A DNA stretch of 36,931 bases from a virus. Both the position numbers and the translations under genes were made by a program. The notes below the pieces were generated by a model. The model worked only from the letters and a program-made list of their open reading frames with translations, ran no database searches and had not been told where the DNA came from. Within the stretch, counting starts at the first letter, position 1, and every line of letters starts with the position of its first letter. The DNA lies in IMG/VR virus record IMGVR_UViG_3300032236_000637, positions 1 to 36,931 of that record; one strand, written 5' to 3'. Below, one piece after another: positions 1 to 6,667 of the stretch.

Positions 1-3
1 ACC

Positions 4-123
4 ATGTACAAACTATCGAGCCGCAAATTGCTAAACGATCAGTATTTTCACACAAGAGTCGAAGCCGAAACACGGGCGCGACACTTGGGATTGAAACGGT
101 TCAGCATCAAACCAGTTCACTAA
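4..123 (+). CDS. Small hypothetical protein, possibly 5'-truncated
   Basis: A 39-residue basic protein beginning MYKLSSRKLL and ending FSIKPVH. The frame is also open in the three bases before this ATG, so the true start may lie off the window and the gene may be partial. The stop codon TAA overlaps an ATG (TAATG). A basic, arginine-rich middle (TRVEAETRARHLGLKR) is the only visible property. I recognise no family. It is the first of a long run of tiny rightward genes. Confidence 0.45.
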   Translation: MYKLSSRKLLNDQYFHTRVEAETRARHLGLKRFSIKPVH

Positions 124-134
124 TGGGACACATT

Positions 135-344
135 ATGAGTAAGTACAAACTTGACGTGGCTCGTGACGTTGACGTGGATGGATATGGCGACGAAGCCGGA
201 TACATCCTCAATCTACCTTACGGATTCCGCTTTGACGACGACTTGGTTCACGTGCGTGGCTATGACACCATGCGCGAGTTGCGTCGAGCCGCCAAACAAG
301 ACGTGATCCCGTGTGCATGCGAGTCATGCGTGAACCGCCAGTGA
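135..344 (+). CDS. Small acidic hypothetical protein
   Basis: A 69-residue protein starting MSKYKLDVARDVDVDG. I prefer the ATG at 135 over the one at 123 because GGGACA lies just upstream of it, as in the neighbouring GGTGACACA-ATG starts. The N-terminal half is acidic and ends in YGFRFDDDLVHVRGYDTMRE. Three cysteines sit near the C-terminus (CACESC), a possible metal site. No family recognised. It is separated by 9 nt from the next gene, in the same transcription unit. Confidence 0.6.
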   Translation: MSKYKLDVARDVDVDGYGDEAGYILNLPYGFRFDDDLVHVRGYDTMRELRRAAKQDVIPCACESCVNRQ

Positions 345-353
345 GGTGACACA

Positions 354-515
354 ATGCTTTATCAACTGTTCGATAACCAATTCAAGCAATTGGGTAATGG
401 CTTTGTGCAGATCGATGCACCGTTCGAGAAATATGGAAAGCTACTGAGCGGCAAACGCGAAAACGGCACTTTCCTGATTCGCGGAATCGGCAACAAAAAA
501 CCAAGCATTTATTAA
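354..515 (+). CDS. Small hypothetical protein
   Basis: A 53-residue protein, MLYQLFDNQF to NKKPSIY, preceded by GAGGTGACACA, a start context reused by several neighbours. The composition is mixed and globular with no membrane segment. The tail is lysine-rich. No family recognised. Only spacing, start context and same-strand packing support it. Confidence 0.55.
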   Translation: MLYQLFDNQFKQLGNGFVQIDAPFEKYGKLLSGKRENGTFLIRGIGNKKPSIY

Positions 516-524
516 GGCGACACA

Positions 525-701
525 ATGACAAATCAACTCAAGCCTTGCCCTGCATGCCAAGGTACGGGAGCAGACCCCGTAAAGACGGCGGAGCGGCGTA
601 AAGAATTTCCCACGGGCGTTGTGCGTTGCTGGACTTGCAATGGTTCAGGCATTGACGAAGCAGACTATTTTTATCGGTTGATCAACAATGACAAATCATA
701 A
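525..701 (+). CDS. DnaJ-type zinc-finger-like small protein
   Basis: A 58-residue protein carrying two CxxCxGxG motifs, CPACQGTG (residues 8-15) and CWTCNGSG (35-42), separated by a basic linker. This is the signature of the cysteine-rich zinc-binding module of DnaJ chaperones, but there is no J-domain and only one zinc site's worth of cysteines. Free-standing copies of this motif are common among small phage proteins; a role in binding protein or nucleic acid is inference. Start context is AAGGCGACACA-ATG. Its end overlaps the next gene by 14 nt. Confidence 0.7.
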   Translation: MTNQLKPCPACQGTGADPVKTAERRKEFPTGVVRCWTCNGSGIDEADYFYRLINNDKS

Positions 702-909
702 AATCGTGATCGTGACGCACCTTGCCAGTGGCGTTCAGTGGTCTGAACCAATCACCGAATTGGGTGCACGGTTCATCCGCGTACCCGAATCGTGTGCGCA
801 TGGCGGCTTTACATCAGAGCAAGCATACGCGCTGATTCGCTACCTCAACAACGCACAAACCAACCACTTGGGCGAAGTGCGCTACTCACTACCCCCAATT
901 GACCATTGA
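688..909 (+). CDS. Small hypothetical protein
   Basis: A 73-residue protein, MTNHKIVIVTHLASGVQ to LPPIDH. The beginning looks like a beta strand, followed by a helical part (SEQAYALIRYLNNAQ). It starts inside the last 14 nt of the preceding zinc-finger-like gene, suggesting translational coupling. No family recognised. Confidence 0.6.
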   Translation: MTNHKIVIVTHLASGVQWSEPITELGARFIRVPESCAHGGFTSEQAYALIRYLNNAQTNHLGEVRYSLPPIDH

Positions 910-918
910 GGTATCAAC

Positions 919-1395
919 ATGAGGACAATCCAAACCACCATTTACTATTTTGACGAACTCAACGACACCGCCAAAGAACGTGCAATATCGATTGTGCGTA
1001 AGGGCATGGACTATCCTTGGTTCGACGAAGCCAAGGACAGCATCAAAGCATTTTGCAAACACTTCGGGCGCGAGATGGTGGGCTGGTCGTTGGGTGACAC
1101 TCGCGGATTCGCCAACACAAAGGCAGTGAACAACAAATTGTCAACCGTCACCCCCAATGAGGTTCAACGCGACACCATGCCAACGGGGTATTACTTGGAC
1201 AACGTGCTTTTTGGGACATTTTGCGATGCTTTCAAAAACACGGGCGATCCAGAATTCTCTTTTCAGTCTGCGCTCAACGCGGCAGTGCAGTCGGTTGCAG
1301 AAGATGTGGACTACTACTGCACCGACAAAGCCGTGCAAGATCACATCGAGGTGAATGGTATAGAATTCCATTCCAACGGCACAATCTACCAATAA
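919..1395 (+). CDS. Conserved phage protein with FDELxxxAKxxA motif
   Basis: A 158-residue protein whose N-terminus, YYFDELNDTAKERA (residues 9-22), matches a motif I know from uncharacterised phage proteins written as FDEL-S/N-D-xAKExA. A second block, WFDEAKDSIKAFCKHFG, follows at about 34-50, then a tyrosine-rich part near 125-145. No catalytic motif is evident. Long for this neighbourhood, with a GAGG site 9 nt upstream of the ATG. Function unknown; family resemblance is from memory, not a search. Confidence 0.75.
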   Translation: MRTIQTTIYYFDELNDTAKERAISIVRKGMDYPWFDEAKDSIKAFCKHFGREMVGWSLGDTRGFANTKAVNNKLSTVTPNEVQRDTMPTGYYLDNVLFGTFCDAFKNTGDPEFSFQSALNAAVQSVAEDVDYYCTDKAVQDHIEVNGIEFHSNGTIYQ

Positions 1396-1405
1396 AGGAA
1401 AAACC

Positions 1406-1486
1406 ATGAACAACCATGAACTTGCAGACCGTGTGATTTACGTGCTGGGCTTTATTGCCCTGATCGTCGTGTGGCTAACTTTGTGA
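1406..1486 (+). CDS. Membrane microprotein (26 aa)
   Basis: A 26-residue protein: a short polar N-terminus (MNNHELADR) followed by one hydrophobic segment of about 17 residues (VIYVLGFIALIVVWLTL) that would span the inner membrane. AAAGGAAA lies 4-11 nt upstream of the ATG, and the stop is followed at once by the next gene's site. The size is small for confident calling, but the strong site and the clean membrane helix argue that it is translated. Role unknown. Confidence 0.55.
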   Translation: MNNHELADRVIYVLGFIALIVVWLTL

Positions 1487-1495
1487 GGTGACAAA

Positions 1496-1648
1496 ATGCA
1501 AACCCTTCTCGGATTTTGGGTGTTTGAAGTGCCCAGCTACTACATTTCACGCACAAGCCTTGTGTGCTGTGCGGATGACGGATTTGGCAACCTCGTACCA
1601 ATCCCAACCCAATCTTTTCCTTCTCACCTGATCAAGGACGCGCCATGA
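1496..1648 (+). CDS. Small hypothetical protein
   Basis: A 50-residue protein, MQTLLGFWVFEVPSYY to HLIKDAP, with GAGGTGACAAA upstream of its ATG, nearly the same start context as the genes at 354 and 525. Its stop overlaps the next start (ATGA). There is a cysteine pair (VCCADDG) but no complete metal-binding motif. No family recognised. Confidence 0.5.
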   Translation: MQTLLGFWVFEVPSYYISRTSLVCCADDGFGNLVPIPTQSFPSHLIKDAP

Positions 1649-1878
1649 ACCTGCAATTCTTCGACCAATCCCAGCACATCACACTCGCTGCCGCATCGGA
1701 TGCTGGTGCAGTGCGAACCATCTTTCTGCCGGACACAGCCAATCCCAAGCTCACAATGGGGCAAGCAGCGGACACGGTGCTTGCGATCAAGAAAACTGCC
1801 GTCATGCTCACCGGAACGGATTTCAATTTGCGCTTTGTGCTGACCGACGACAGTGGCTTTTTACTCGACATTGAATGA
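1645..1878 (+). CDS. Small hypothetical protein
   Basis: A 77-residue protein, MNLQFFDQSQHITLAAAS to FLLDIE, coupled to the preceding gene by a 4-nt ATGA overlap. Alternating hydrophobic residues suggest a beta-rich fold. No membrane segment or motif. An antisense frame of similar length exists but lacks a start context and is treated as a shadow. Confidence 0.6.
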   Translation: MNLQFFDQSQHITLAAASDAGAVRTIFLPDTANPKLTMGQAADTVLAIKKTAVMLTGTDFNLRFVLTDDSGFLLDIE

Positions 1879-1890
1879 AAGGGGCACACC

Positions 1891-2136
1891 ATGAAACCAA
1901 ATACACGACGAGCACTTGACGCACGAGACCACCTTGACGAGATGGTGGTTGCCGAGGATGGTTTGGGCGTTGCGATCATTGACCTTTTAACCAACCTGAG
2001 ACACCTTGCTGCCTTGGAAGGGTTGAATTGGGACGAACTGAGCGCCACCGCAGCATACCACCAACGTGAGGAGTCGATTCATGGCGAACACAAACGAAAA
2101 ACTGGTGCAAGCAGCCGAACATTTTGCACTGAATGA
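1891..2136 (+). CDS. Small hypothetical helical protein
   Basis: An 81-residue protein with a helical N-terminal two-thirds (RRALDARDHLDEMVVAEDG, then IIDLLTNLRHLAALEG). AAAGGGG precedes the ATG. Its last 56 nt overlap the next gene in another frame, so the polar C-terminus (HGEHKRKTGASSR) may be a less constrained tail. No family recognised. Confidence 0.6.
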   Translation: MKPNTRRALDARDHLDEMVVAEDGLGVAIIDLLTNLRHLAALEGLNWDELSATAAYHQREESIHGEHKRKTGASSRTFCTE

Positions 2137-2335
2137 ATGGATGTGTGAATGGCCTGCTTCTATGAGCTATGACGAGGTGATCATGGCCTTGGAAAGCGGC
2201 GCATACGTGCCCGAGATTGAGTTGTGGGAGTTGACCGAGAAAGCCCAGCCCGTACACACAGCGGCTGAGCTCATTGAAACAACCAAATGCCACTACATTC
2301 GATCAGTCACCGAACTTTTGGAGGAATTGAAATGA
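2081..2335 (+). CDS. Small acidic hypothetical protein
   Basis: An 84-residue acidic protein, MANTNEKLVQAAEHFAL to ELLEELK. The ATG at 2081 is chosen over an in-frame GTG at 2066 because GAGGAG lies 7 nt ahead of the ATG. It overlaps the preceding gene by 56 nt and the next by 4 nt (ATGA). Predicted helical; tryptophan-rich middle (NEWMCEWPASM). No family recognised. Confidence 0.6.
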   Translation: MANTNEKLVQAAEHFALNEWMCEWPASMSYDEVIMALESGAYVPEIELWELTEKAQPVHTAAELIETTKCHYIRSVTELLEELK

Positions 2336-2511
2336 CAACCGTGATCTGTATTTTGGAAGATGGTTCAGTCCATCCTTATGTGTTTGAAACAGCCGAGGAA
2401 GCGCAAGAATTTGCGGACGATGTGCGTGAACACTCAGACGAAATTTGGGTGGAGGTGCTGGACACCATCACAACCCGCAAACAAGCATTGAGCGACCTTT
2501 TAGGAGTATGA
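2332..2511 (+). CDS. Small acidic hypothetical protein
   Basis: A 59-residue protein, MTTVICILEDGSVHPY to SDLLGV, with GGAGGAATTGAA upstream of its ATG; a longer frame starting at 2287 lacks such a site. The sequence suggests a beta-beta-alpha arrangement with an acidic helix (ETAEEAQEFADDVREHSDE). No family recognised. Confidence 0.6.
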   Translation: MTTVICILEDGSVHPYVFETAEEAQEFADDVREHSDEIWVEVLDTITTRKQALSDLLGV

Positions 2512-2513
2512 CC

Positions 2514-2711
2514 ATGAAAACACTTTACCTTGTTGACGCCAACCTCACAATGGTGGACTGGGAATGCAAAGACAGCGCACAAGAAACACGCGTCCGCGTT
2601 GCAGCTAAAATGCACGGTGTGGATGTGTTCGACACCAAAACCGATGCGCTCACAGCCATCGAGTTGTGCCGCGATCAAGCACGTAAAAACCAAAGCAGGG
2701 AGTTGACATGA
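2514..2711 (+). CDS. Small hypothetical protein
   Basis: A 65-residue protein, MKTLYLVDANLTMVDWE to NQSRELT. TAGGAG ends 7 nt before the chosen ATG; a second ATG at 2508 would be too close to that site. It starts like a beta strand and ends in a basic helix (AIELCRDQARKNQ). It overlaps the next gene by 4 nt (ATGA). No family recognised. Confidence 0.6.
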   Translation: MKTLYLVDANLTMVDWECKDSAQETRVRVAAKMHGVDVFDTKTDALTAIELCRDQARKNQSRELT

Positions 2712-2950
2712 GCACCAAAACAGTAGAGGTAACTACTACCGTGCAAGGGAGTCTGGACGAAAGTAAATTCATGCAAGAATTCCGTGACTCATTTTACGGT
2801 TTTCACACAATCATTGATCATTACGAACACTTGGCTTATATGTTTGCTCAGTGGTTTTGCAACAATTACTCATTCATTGAAGGATATGGCAACCCCAAAG
2901 ACATGGGCATCCGATTTGAAATTGTTCACTCTGAAACGAAAACCCTATGA
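2708..2950 (+). CDS. Small hypothetical protein
   Basis: An 80-residue aromatic-rich protein (FYGFHTIIDHYEHLAYMFAQWF in the middle, written here as a description of its key residues). It is not hydrophobic enough for a membrane span. GGGAG lies 5 nt upstream and the ATG overlaps the preceding stop; its own stop overlaps the next start. No family recognised. Confidence 0.6.
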   Translation: MSTKTVEVTTTVQGSLDESKFMQEFRDSFYGFHTIIDHYEHLAYMFAQWFCNNYSFIEGYGNPKDMGIRFEIVHSETKTL

Positions 2951-3486
2951 CAATCAACAAACACAAAGTGTTCGAGCCCAAAACGAGCAGCGACGAAACA
3001 AAACTCTTGCGGTATGGCTTGCCTTGGAGCAGTTCAGAATTTGAAACTCTCGAATTGTTGTGGGGGACTAAAGGCTATGCCTTGGACGCCATTTCAACAA
3101 AGATGCAGCGGCCTATTGCGGGCATCTTGGCTAAACTGCGAGACTTGGGGTTTGTTGTGCGTGACACCGTAGATTGTTGTCACTACTGCTTCTACGACAC
3201 ATCAACTAATTGTTGTGTGAAAAATCTATCTCTTGCTGCCCCAAAAACCACTCAACCAACACAGGAAACAACCATCATGGCAAACATCGAAATCAAAACA
3301 TTCATTGACAACCAAGACGCATCACGCTTGTCAGACGACGAGATTTTCAGTAAAATCGCGGCGCTTGAATTGCAGATCAACCAACTGAGCGCGATCAGCC
3401 GCAAGCCCAAAAAGCTGGATGAAAAAATCCAAAAACTTCAACAAGACATTGAGGCACTGGTAGAATATGTTGACAACCGCAAATGA
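2947..3486 (+). CDS. Two-part protein or two in-frame products (179 aa; internal start at 3277)
   Basis: The frame encodes 179 residues. Residues 28-75 (PWSSSEFETLELLWGTKGY, then a segment ending LAKLRDLGF) read like a small helix-turn-helix of the kind that follows 'W-T-x-E-E-xxL'. A cysteine cluster (CCHYCF) follows. After a linker rich in T/P/Q, a fresh start MANIEIKTFID at 3277 is preceded by AGGAAACAACC, so a separate 69-residue product from 3277 is likely; it has a coiled-coil tail. Absence of a stop between the two could be a fusion or a lost stop. Neither half has an assigned function. Confidence 0.6.
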   Translation: MTINKHKVFEPKTSSDETKLLRYGLPWSSSEFETLELLWGTKGYALDAISTKMQRPIAGILAKLRDLGFVVRDTVDCCHYCFYDTSTNCCVKNLSLAAPKTTQPTQETTIMANIEIKTFIDNQDASRLSDDEIFSKIAALELQINQLSAISRKPKKLDEKIQKLQQDIEALVEYVDNRK

Positions 3487-3592
3487 TTGGCCTTTCCCCA
3501 CGAAGGAAAACCCGCTGACACCTTGGACACCCGCGCAAGTGCGGGAGTACAAGCAAAAACAACTCGACCAAGCACCACAGTCACCAATGTAA
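3467..3592 (+). CDS. Small proline-rich hypothetical protein
   Basis: A 41-residue protein, MLTTANDWPFPTKENP to QAPQSPM, overlapping the end of the preceding gene by 20 nt in another frame. It fills the only gap between 3486 and 3608. The middle (TPWTPAQVREYKQKQ) looks like a real amphipathic helix start. There is no strong ribosome-binding site, only GGTAG upstream, so translation would depend on coupling. Moderate to low certainty. Confidence 0.45.
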   Translation: MLTTANDWPFPTKENPLTPWTPAQVREYKQKQLDQAPQSPM

Positions 3593-3607
3593 CAAAGGAA
3601 ACACATC

Positions 3608-3871
3608 ATGGATTCAAGAGCACTAGCCACATTGATTGCCGAGTCAAACGGCAAAATCGTTAATGTCACATTCATCAAGAAGGATGGCACACACCGAGTG
3701 ATGACCTGCCGCCTTGGTGTCACCAAACACCTCAAAGGTGGTGAGTCCACGCTGGACGCGGATCAATACCTCACGGTGTTTGACATGGCGAAGAAAGCAT
3801 ACCGCGCGATCAACAAAGACACCATCGTGTCGTTGAAAGCCTCGGGTGTGCAATTTGACGTGGAGGCATGA
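3608..3871 (+). CDS. Conserved small phage protein, SH3-like barrel type
   Basis: An 87-residue protein that matches, from memory, a widespread phage family: an N-terminal helix, then ESNGKIVNVTFIKKDG and MTCRLGVTKHLKGG, then YLTVFDMAKKAYRAINKDTI. Homologues are usually annotated as SH3 beta-barrel fold-containing or hypothetical proteins of about this length. The pattern KxVNVTFxKKDGTxR...RLGVxKHLKGG is the diagnostic part. AAAGGAAACACATC precedes the ATG. The function is unknown; a nucleic-acid-binding role is only a suggestion from the fold. Confidence 0.8.
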   Translation: MDSRALATLIAESNGKIVNVTFIKKDGTHRVMTCRLGVTKHLKGGESTLDADQYLTVFDMAKKAYRAINKDTIVSLKASGVQFDVEA

Positions 3872-3872
3872 C

Positions 3873-4178
3873 ATGAAAGCCAGTGAACTCTTGATCCTCA
3901 CACGGGAAAATTACGCATCACCTAAGCGCAAATCGTCGTATATTTGTTCTGTTGTGGATCGCGTGTGCCCGAACAACAAGAAAGCACAATGCGCGCGTGA
4001 CAAAGTTGTAAACCACATTCAGCGTTTGTTGGGCAGACACTACACTCTAGGCCGGTGGTTGCAGGAAAAAGGTTTTGTTCCACCCAACAACATTGACAAC
4101 TACGACCCACGCATGATCGCCACACGCCTTGCATGGCTGGACGACATGATCCAGTATTTTGAAACAAAAGGGGATTGA
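3873..4178 (+). CDS. Conserved small hypothetical protein
   Basis: A 101-residue basic protein. GGAGG sits 6 nt upstream of the ATG; a GTG 27 nt earlier has no such site. Residues 30-60 (RVCPNNKKAQCARDKVVNHI and QRLLGRHYTL) suggest a helical, positively charged surface. The C-terminus (RMIATRLAWLDDMIQYFE) is a clear amphipathic helix. I recognise no named family. Confidence 0.65.
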   Translation: MKASELLILTRENYASPKRKSSYICSVVDRVCPNNKKAQCARDKVVNHIQRLLGRHYTLGRWLQEKGFVPPNNIDNYDPRMIATRLAWLDDMIQYFETKGD

Positions 4179-4179
4179 C

Positions 4180-4371
4180 ATGACAAAAGAAGTTTGTCAC
4201 TACTGCGAGACAGTGATCCACAGCAACTACACCATTGACGAGATACTGGCGGGCGAACGCGAGTGTCCGAATTGTGGTGAGACAATCCCGACACGCAAGT
4301 CAGTTGCTGATTTGCTGACCGAGTTCGACCAACGCCTCACACTCTTGGAGAAACAACATGAAATTTCTTAA
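4180..4371 (+). CDS. Zinc-ribbon small protein
   Basis: A 63-residue protein with CHYC (residues 6-9) and CPNC (29-32), spaced as in a zinc ribbon, followed by a helical tail (SVADLLTEFDQRLTLLEKQ) suited to dimerisation. GGGGATTGAC precedes the ATG. Zinc ribbons of this sort bind nucleic acid or protein; no partner can be named. Its end overlaps the next gene by 14 nt. Confidence 0.65.
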   Translation: MTKEVCHYCETVIHSNYTIDEILAGERECPNCGETIPTRKSVADLLTEFDQRLTLLEKQHEIS

Positions 4372-4516
4372 GGCCACATTGGTGTTCAACCCCGCCGACA
4401 ACGAGTGGGCTTTGCACATTCGCAAAGGCAAGAGCTGCTTTGCACAAACTCGCACAGACGTGATTGATGCAGCGATCAAGGGTCTGCCCCAAGGCTTCAC
4501 TTTGAGGTTGCTATGA
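4358..4516 (+). CDS. Small hypothetical protein
   Basis: A 52-residue protein, MKFLKATLVFNPADNEW to FTLRLL, starting inside the zinc-ribbon gene. TTGGAG lies 7 nt upstream. The pattern of alternating hydrophobic residues suggests beta strands (KATLVFN, EWALHIRKG, FTLRLL) around one helix. Its stop overlaps the next start. No family recognised. Confidence 0.55.
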   Translation: MKFLKATLVFNPADNEWALHIRKGKSCFAQTRTDVIDAAIKGLPQGFTLRLL

Positions 4517-4821
4517 TGCTGGACTTTCCATACACTTGCCCAACAATTGACAAACACATAAATAAAGCGGAGGAAACAATCAAATACGAAGTGCAAGAAA
4601 TTTTCGACCTCTACGCTGAAGACATTCCCCCGCAACGGGTCAGAGATTTGGTTGAGCGTTACGTCTCAATTATGTCGGAAGTTGTGCGAGATGGTTTTGA
4701 AAACGTCCGAAGCTGCAACGAAAAGCTCCGCGTACAAGCCGAAAAACAAATTGAAGAGCTGCAAGACCAGATCGATGATTTAAATGGTGAAATCGCCGCA
4801 CTAGGGGAACTGCATGAATAA
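4513..4821 (+). CDS. Coiled-coil hypothetical protein
   Basis: A 102-residue protein beginning MMLDFPYTCPTIDKH. From about residue 60 to the end it is a heptad-patterned coiled coil (AEKQIEELQDQIDDLNGE), which suggests oligomerisation. The N-terminal part is helical and acidic. It is coupled on both sides by short overlaps. No family recognised. Confidence 0.65.
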   Translation: MMLDFPYTCPTIDKHINKAEETIKYEVQEIFDLYAEDIPPQRVRDLVERYVSIMSEVVRDGFENVRSCNEKLRVQAEKQIEELQDQIDDLNGEIAALGELHE

Positions 4822-5233
4822 CGCACTTGAAGCAATCCAGAAATACGCCGATCAACTGCGCAAGTATGCGGATGATATCGTCGATATTGCCCCGCAGGCA
4901 ATCAAGCTGCAACCCACGTTGGACATGCTGGCGCGATACCATCAAATTCATCTGACGGCGACAATTGGCAAAATAACACTCAACGTCAAGGTCAAGAAAT
5001 CCCTTGCTGAAATGCTGCCACTCCTTGAAACCATCGAAGCCGCCACGGGCGCGGAGTTTGACAAGACGGAAGATTGGGGTGAATACGCCATGCGTGATTT
5101 CAAAAGCAGCAAAGCACCGTGGCTGGAAATCTCCGCCACAGTGCCAACCAGCGGTGAACAATGTCGCACTGAAATTGTGGGCTACAAGGAAGTCCCCATT
5201 TACGAAATCAAATGTGAAGGAGAAGAACCATGA
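4814..5233 (+). CDS. Hypothetical protein
   Basis: A 139-residue protein. The N-terminal 40 residues are helical (AIQKYADQLRKYADDIV), followed by a mixed alpha/beta region (LTATIGKITLNVKVKKSL). It overlaps the coiled-coil gene by 8 nt and the next by 4 nt. No motif, membrane segment or signal peptide is seen. An antisense frame of 163 codons is a shadow. Confidence 0.65.
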   Translation: MNNALEAIQKYADQLRKYADDIVDIAPQAIKLQPTLDMLARYHQIHLTATIGKITLNVKVKKSLAEMLPLLETIEAATGAEFDKTEDWGEYAMRDFKSSKAPWLEISATVPTSGEQCRTEIVGYKEVPIYEIKCEGEEP

Positions 5234-5589
5234 ACGAAGAACTGCAATCGAGAATCACTGACATTTTGACGGCGTTGCAAAACGCCACATCCAAGGCGGC
5301 TGACTTCGCAGGAGAACAACTGCCCGACACAGCACAAAGCTATATCATGTACGGGCGTGTTTCGGCAACGGTCTGGCTTGCGTTGAGCATTGCCGCGCTG
5401 TGGGTCATCTGGCGCCGCGTAGCACCTAAAGTAGAAAAAGACGCAGATGCGGGGGCTGGGCTTTTGATCGGTTGCGCACTGTCTATTGCCCCCTCAGTGG
5501 TGTTTATCGAGGGGCTTCAACGCGCCATGATGGCTTGGTGCGCACCAAAGGTCTGGCTATTGCTTCAAATCAAGGACATGATCAAATGA
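5230..5589 (+). CDS. Two-span membrane protein
   Basis: A 119-residue protein with an amphipathic N-terminus and two hydrophobic segments, at about residues 47-64 (VWLALSIAALWVIW) and 78-95 (GLLIGCALSIAPSVVFI), separated by a charged loop (RRVAPKVEKDAD). GAAGGAGAAGAACC precedes the ATG. Two-helix membrane proteins of this size include phage holins, but nothing next to it looks like an endolysin, so holin is only a possibility. Confidence 0.7.
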   Translation: MNEELQSRITDILTALQNATSKAADFAGEQLPDTAQSYIMYGRVSATVWLALSIAALWVIWRRVAPKVEKDADAGAGLLIGCALSIAPSVVFIEGLQRAMMAWCAPKVWLLLQIKDMIK

Positions 5590-5792
5590 AAAACAAACCG
5601 GCATTCCCCTGCTATGAAAGAGGCGCAATAACAGGCTTCGACTTGACGGACACAGGCATGACCCTGCGCGATTACTTTGCTGCCCACGCGCCTGAGCCAC
5701 CAGATTGGTGGCGAGGTGGTGATAAAAATGTGGGTGATGTGGTTGCTTGGAAATGGAGATATGCAGACGCAATGCTGGAGGCGCGCGAATGA
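5586..5792 (+). CDS. Conserved small phage protein with MTLRDYFAA motif
   Basis: A 68-residue protein carrying GMTLRDYFAAHA (about residues 25-36), a motif I know from very common uncharacterised phage and prophage proteins (G-M-S/T-L-R-D-Y-F-A-A). The C-terminus (WKWRYADAMLEARE) also fits that family. It overlaps the preceding membrane protein gene by 4 nt. Function unknown. Confidence 0.75.
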   Translation: MKNKPAFPCYERGAITGFDLTDTGMTLRDYFAAHAPEPPDWWRGGDKNVGDVVAWKWRYADAMLEARE

Positions 5793-6043
5793 ACTTCTAC
5801 CACGTGACAGCCTACGAAGGCGACAAGGGCAACTGGTTTCCCACCCTGACCACCGCGCACAAGCATGCCAAAAGCAAGCCCAACCGCATTGACGTGCAGA
5901 TTGACCTCTTTGATGTGCAGGTCGATAAGACGGGTGTGCTTGAATTGTTGAGCGGGTACATCCAGAAAAAGCACGTCAAATCGTGGAGACTTTCAACCCG
6001 AGGAGGATTGATTGAATGCAGCCCATCCCAGCAATCGGATTGA
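5789..6043 (+). CDS. Small hypothetical protein
   Basis: An 84-residue protein, MNFYHVTAYEGDKGNWF to SPSQQSD. The start resembles ADP-ribosyl or toxin-like 'FYHVT' folds only superficially, so I make no functional claim. GGAGG and GCGCGCGA lie upstream and the ATG overlaps the preceding stop. An AGGAGG inside its last codons is the site for the next gene. Confidence 0.6.
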   Translation: MNFYHVTAYEGDKGNWFPTLTTAHKHAKSKPNRIDVQIDLFDVQVDKTGVLELLSGYIQKKHVKSWRLSTRGGLIECSPSQQSD

Positions 6044-6138
6044 TTGTCGCTCTCTACTTTTGGGCAATCGACCGATCCAAGTTTGCATTCATCACCATCT
6101 TGGTGACGTGCATCATTGACTCGGTGCTTAATTTTTGA
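6016..6138 (+). CDS. Membrane microprotein (40 aa)
   Basis: A 40-residue protein with two hydrophobic stretches (AIGLIVALYFWAI and FAFITILVTCIIDSVL) separated by DRSK. AGGAGG lies 9 nt upstream, within the preceding gene. It is the last gene before a 238-nt non-coding region. Probably an inner-membrane hairpin; role unknown. Confidence 0.6.
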   Translation: MQPIPAIGLIVALYFWAIDRSKFAFITILVTCIIDSVLNF

Positions 6139-6376
6139 GCAATACTTTAGTTATCAGCCCTGATTTGTGTTGTGGTCAAGCAACACAGCCCAACAAGCTG
6201 GTAAACTAAAGTTATACCTTCAACCCAGACCAGTATCGGATGTGCAGGATGTTCAAGTGTTTTAACTCTTCTTTATTTTTTCACACACAAAACAAAAAAT
6301 AAAATAAAGAGTCAAACAACCTGAACATCCATCCTACCCTGAACATTATCCACAACTGGCTTAACGAAAGTTCTAA
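6139..6376 (+). other. A+T-rich intergenic region: candidate replication origin or control region
   Basis: No reading frame fits here. The region holds (a) an extended stem-loop at about 6144-6214 in which CTTTAGTTATCAGC pairs with GCTGGTAAACTAAAG around an inner GTGTTG/CAACAC hairpin; (b) a second long imperfect inverted repeat at 6247-6330, arms GGATGTTCAAGTGTTTT and a matching copy ending CTGAACATCC, with an A+T-rich core; (c) TTATCCACA at 6346-6354, the consensus DnaA box. An A+T-rich stretch beside a DnaA box is what an origin looks like. A promoter region is the main alternative; no convincing -35/-10 pair was found. Confidence 0.5.
6346..6354 (+). promoter_or_regulatory. DnaA-box-like 9-mer TTATCCACA
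   Basis: An exact match to the bacterial DnaA-box consensus TTATnCACA, 16 nt after the A+T-rich inverted repeat and 22 nt before the next start codon. A single box is weak evidence for origin function, and chance occurrence is possible, but its location in the largest non-coding gap of the left half supports it. Confidence 0.45.
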
Positions 6377-6658
6377 ATGCAAATGAAAACACCCTACGCC
6401 TGCAAGTTTTGCTCCAAGCCTATTAACTTTGTGAACAGGGTTGCGCTAAACCCAGACGGATCAAAACATCTTTGCCGCAACGCCAGCCAAGACTCGGAAG
6501 AAGTTGAATACAGAGATGACATTGCGAGGCTTGTGCTTGAATGCGAACTCAAAAAGTTGTCCTATGGGGAAGGACTTAATCCTGAAACAACCAAGTATTG
6601 TTTTGAAGTCGCAGATTGGATGCTTTCGGCGCGCAGAAACTTAGACCCCAGAGATTAA
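6377..6658 (+). CDS. Small protein with cysteine pair
   Basis: A 93-residue protein with CKFC (residues 9-12) and HLC (31-33), a likely zinc site. The start may be the ATG at 6377 or the one at 6383; neither has a strong upstream site. The rest is acidic and helical (EVEYRDDIARLVLECELKK). It is the first gene after the putative origin region. No family recognised. Confidence 0.6.
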   Translation: MQMKTPYACKFCSKPINFVNRVALNPDGSKHLCRNASQDSEEVEYRDDIARLVLECELKKLSYGEGLNPETTKYCFEVADWMLSARRNLDPRD

Positions 6659-6667
6659 GGAAAACAC

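Noticed and set aside
4670-5161. A 163-codon minus-strand frame over small rightward genes
   Set aside because: The rightward genes have good sites and coupling, and the antisense frame has none.
5230-5589. Holin assignment for the two-span membrane protein
   Set aside because: The size and topology fit, but no endolysin or spanin is adjacent and many other small membrane proteins occur in the region.
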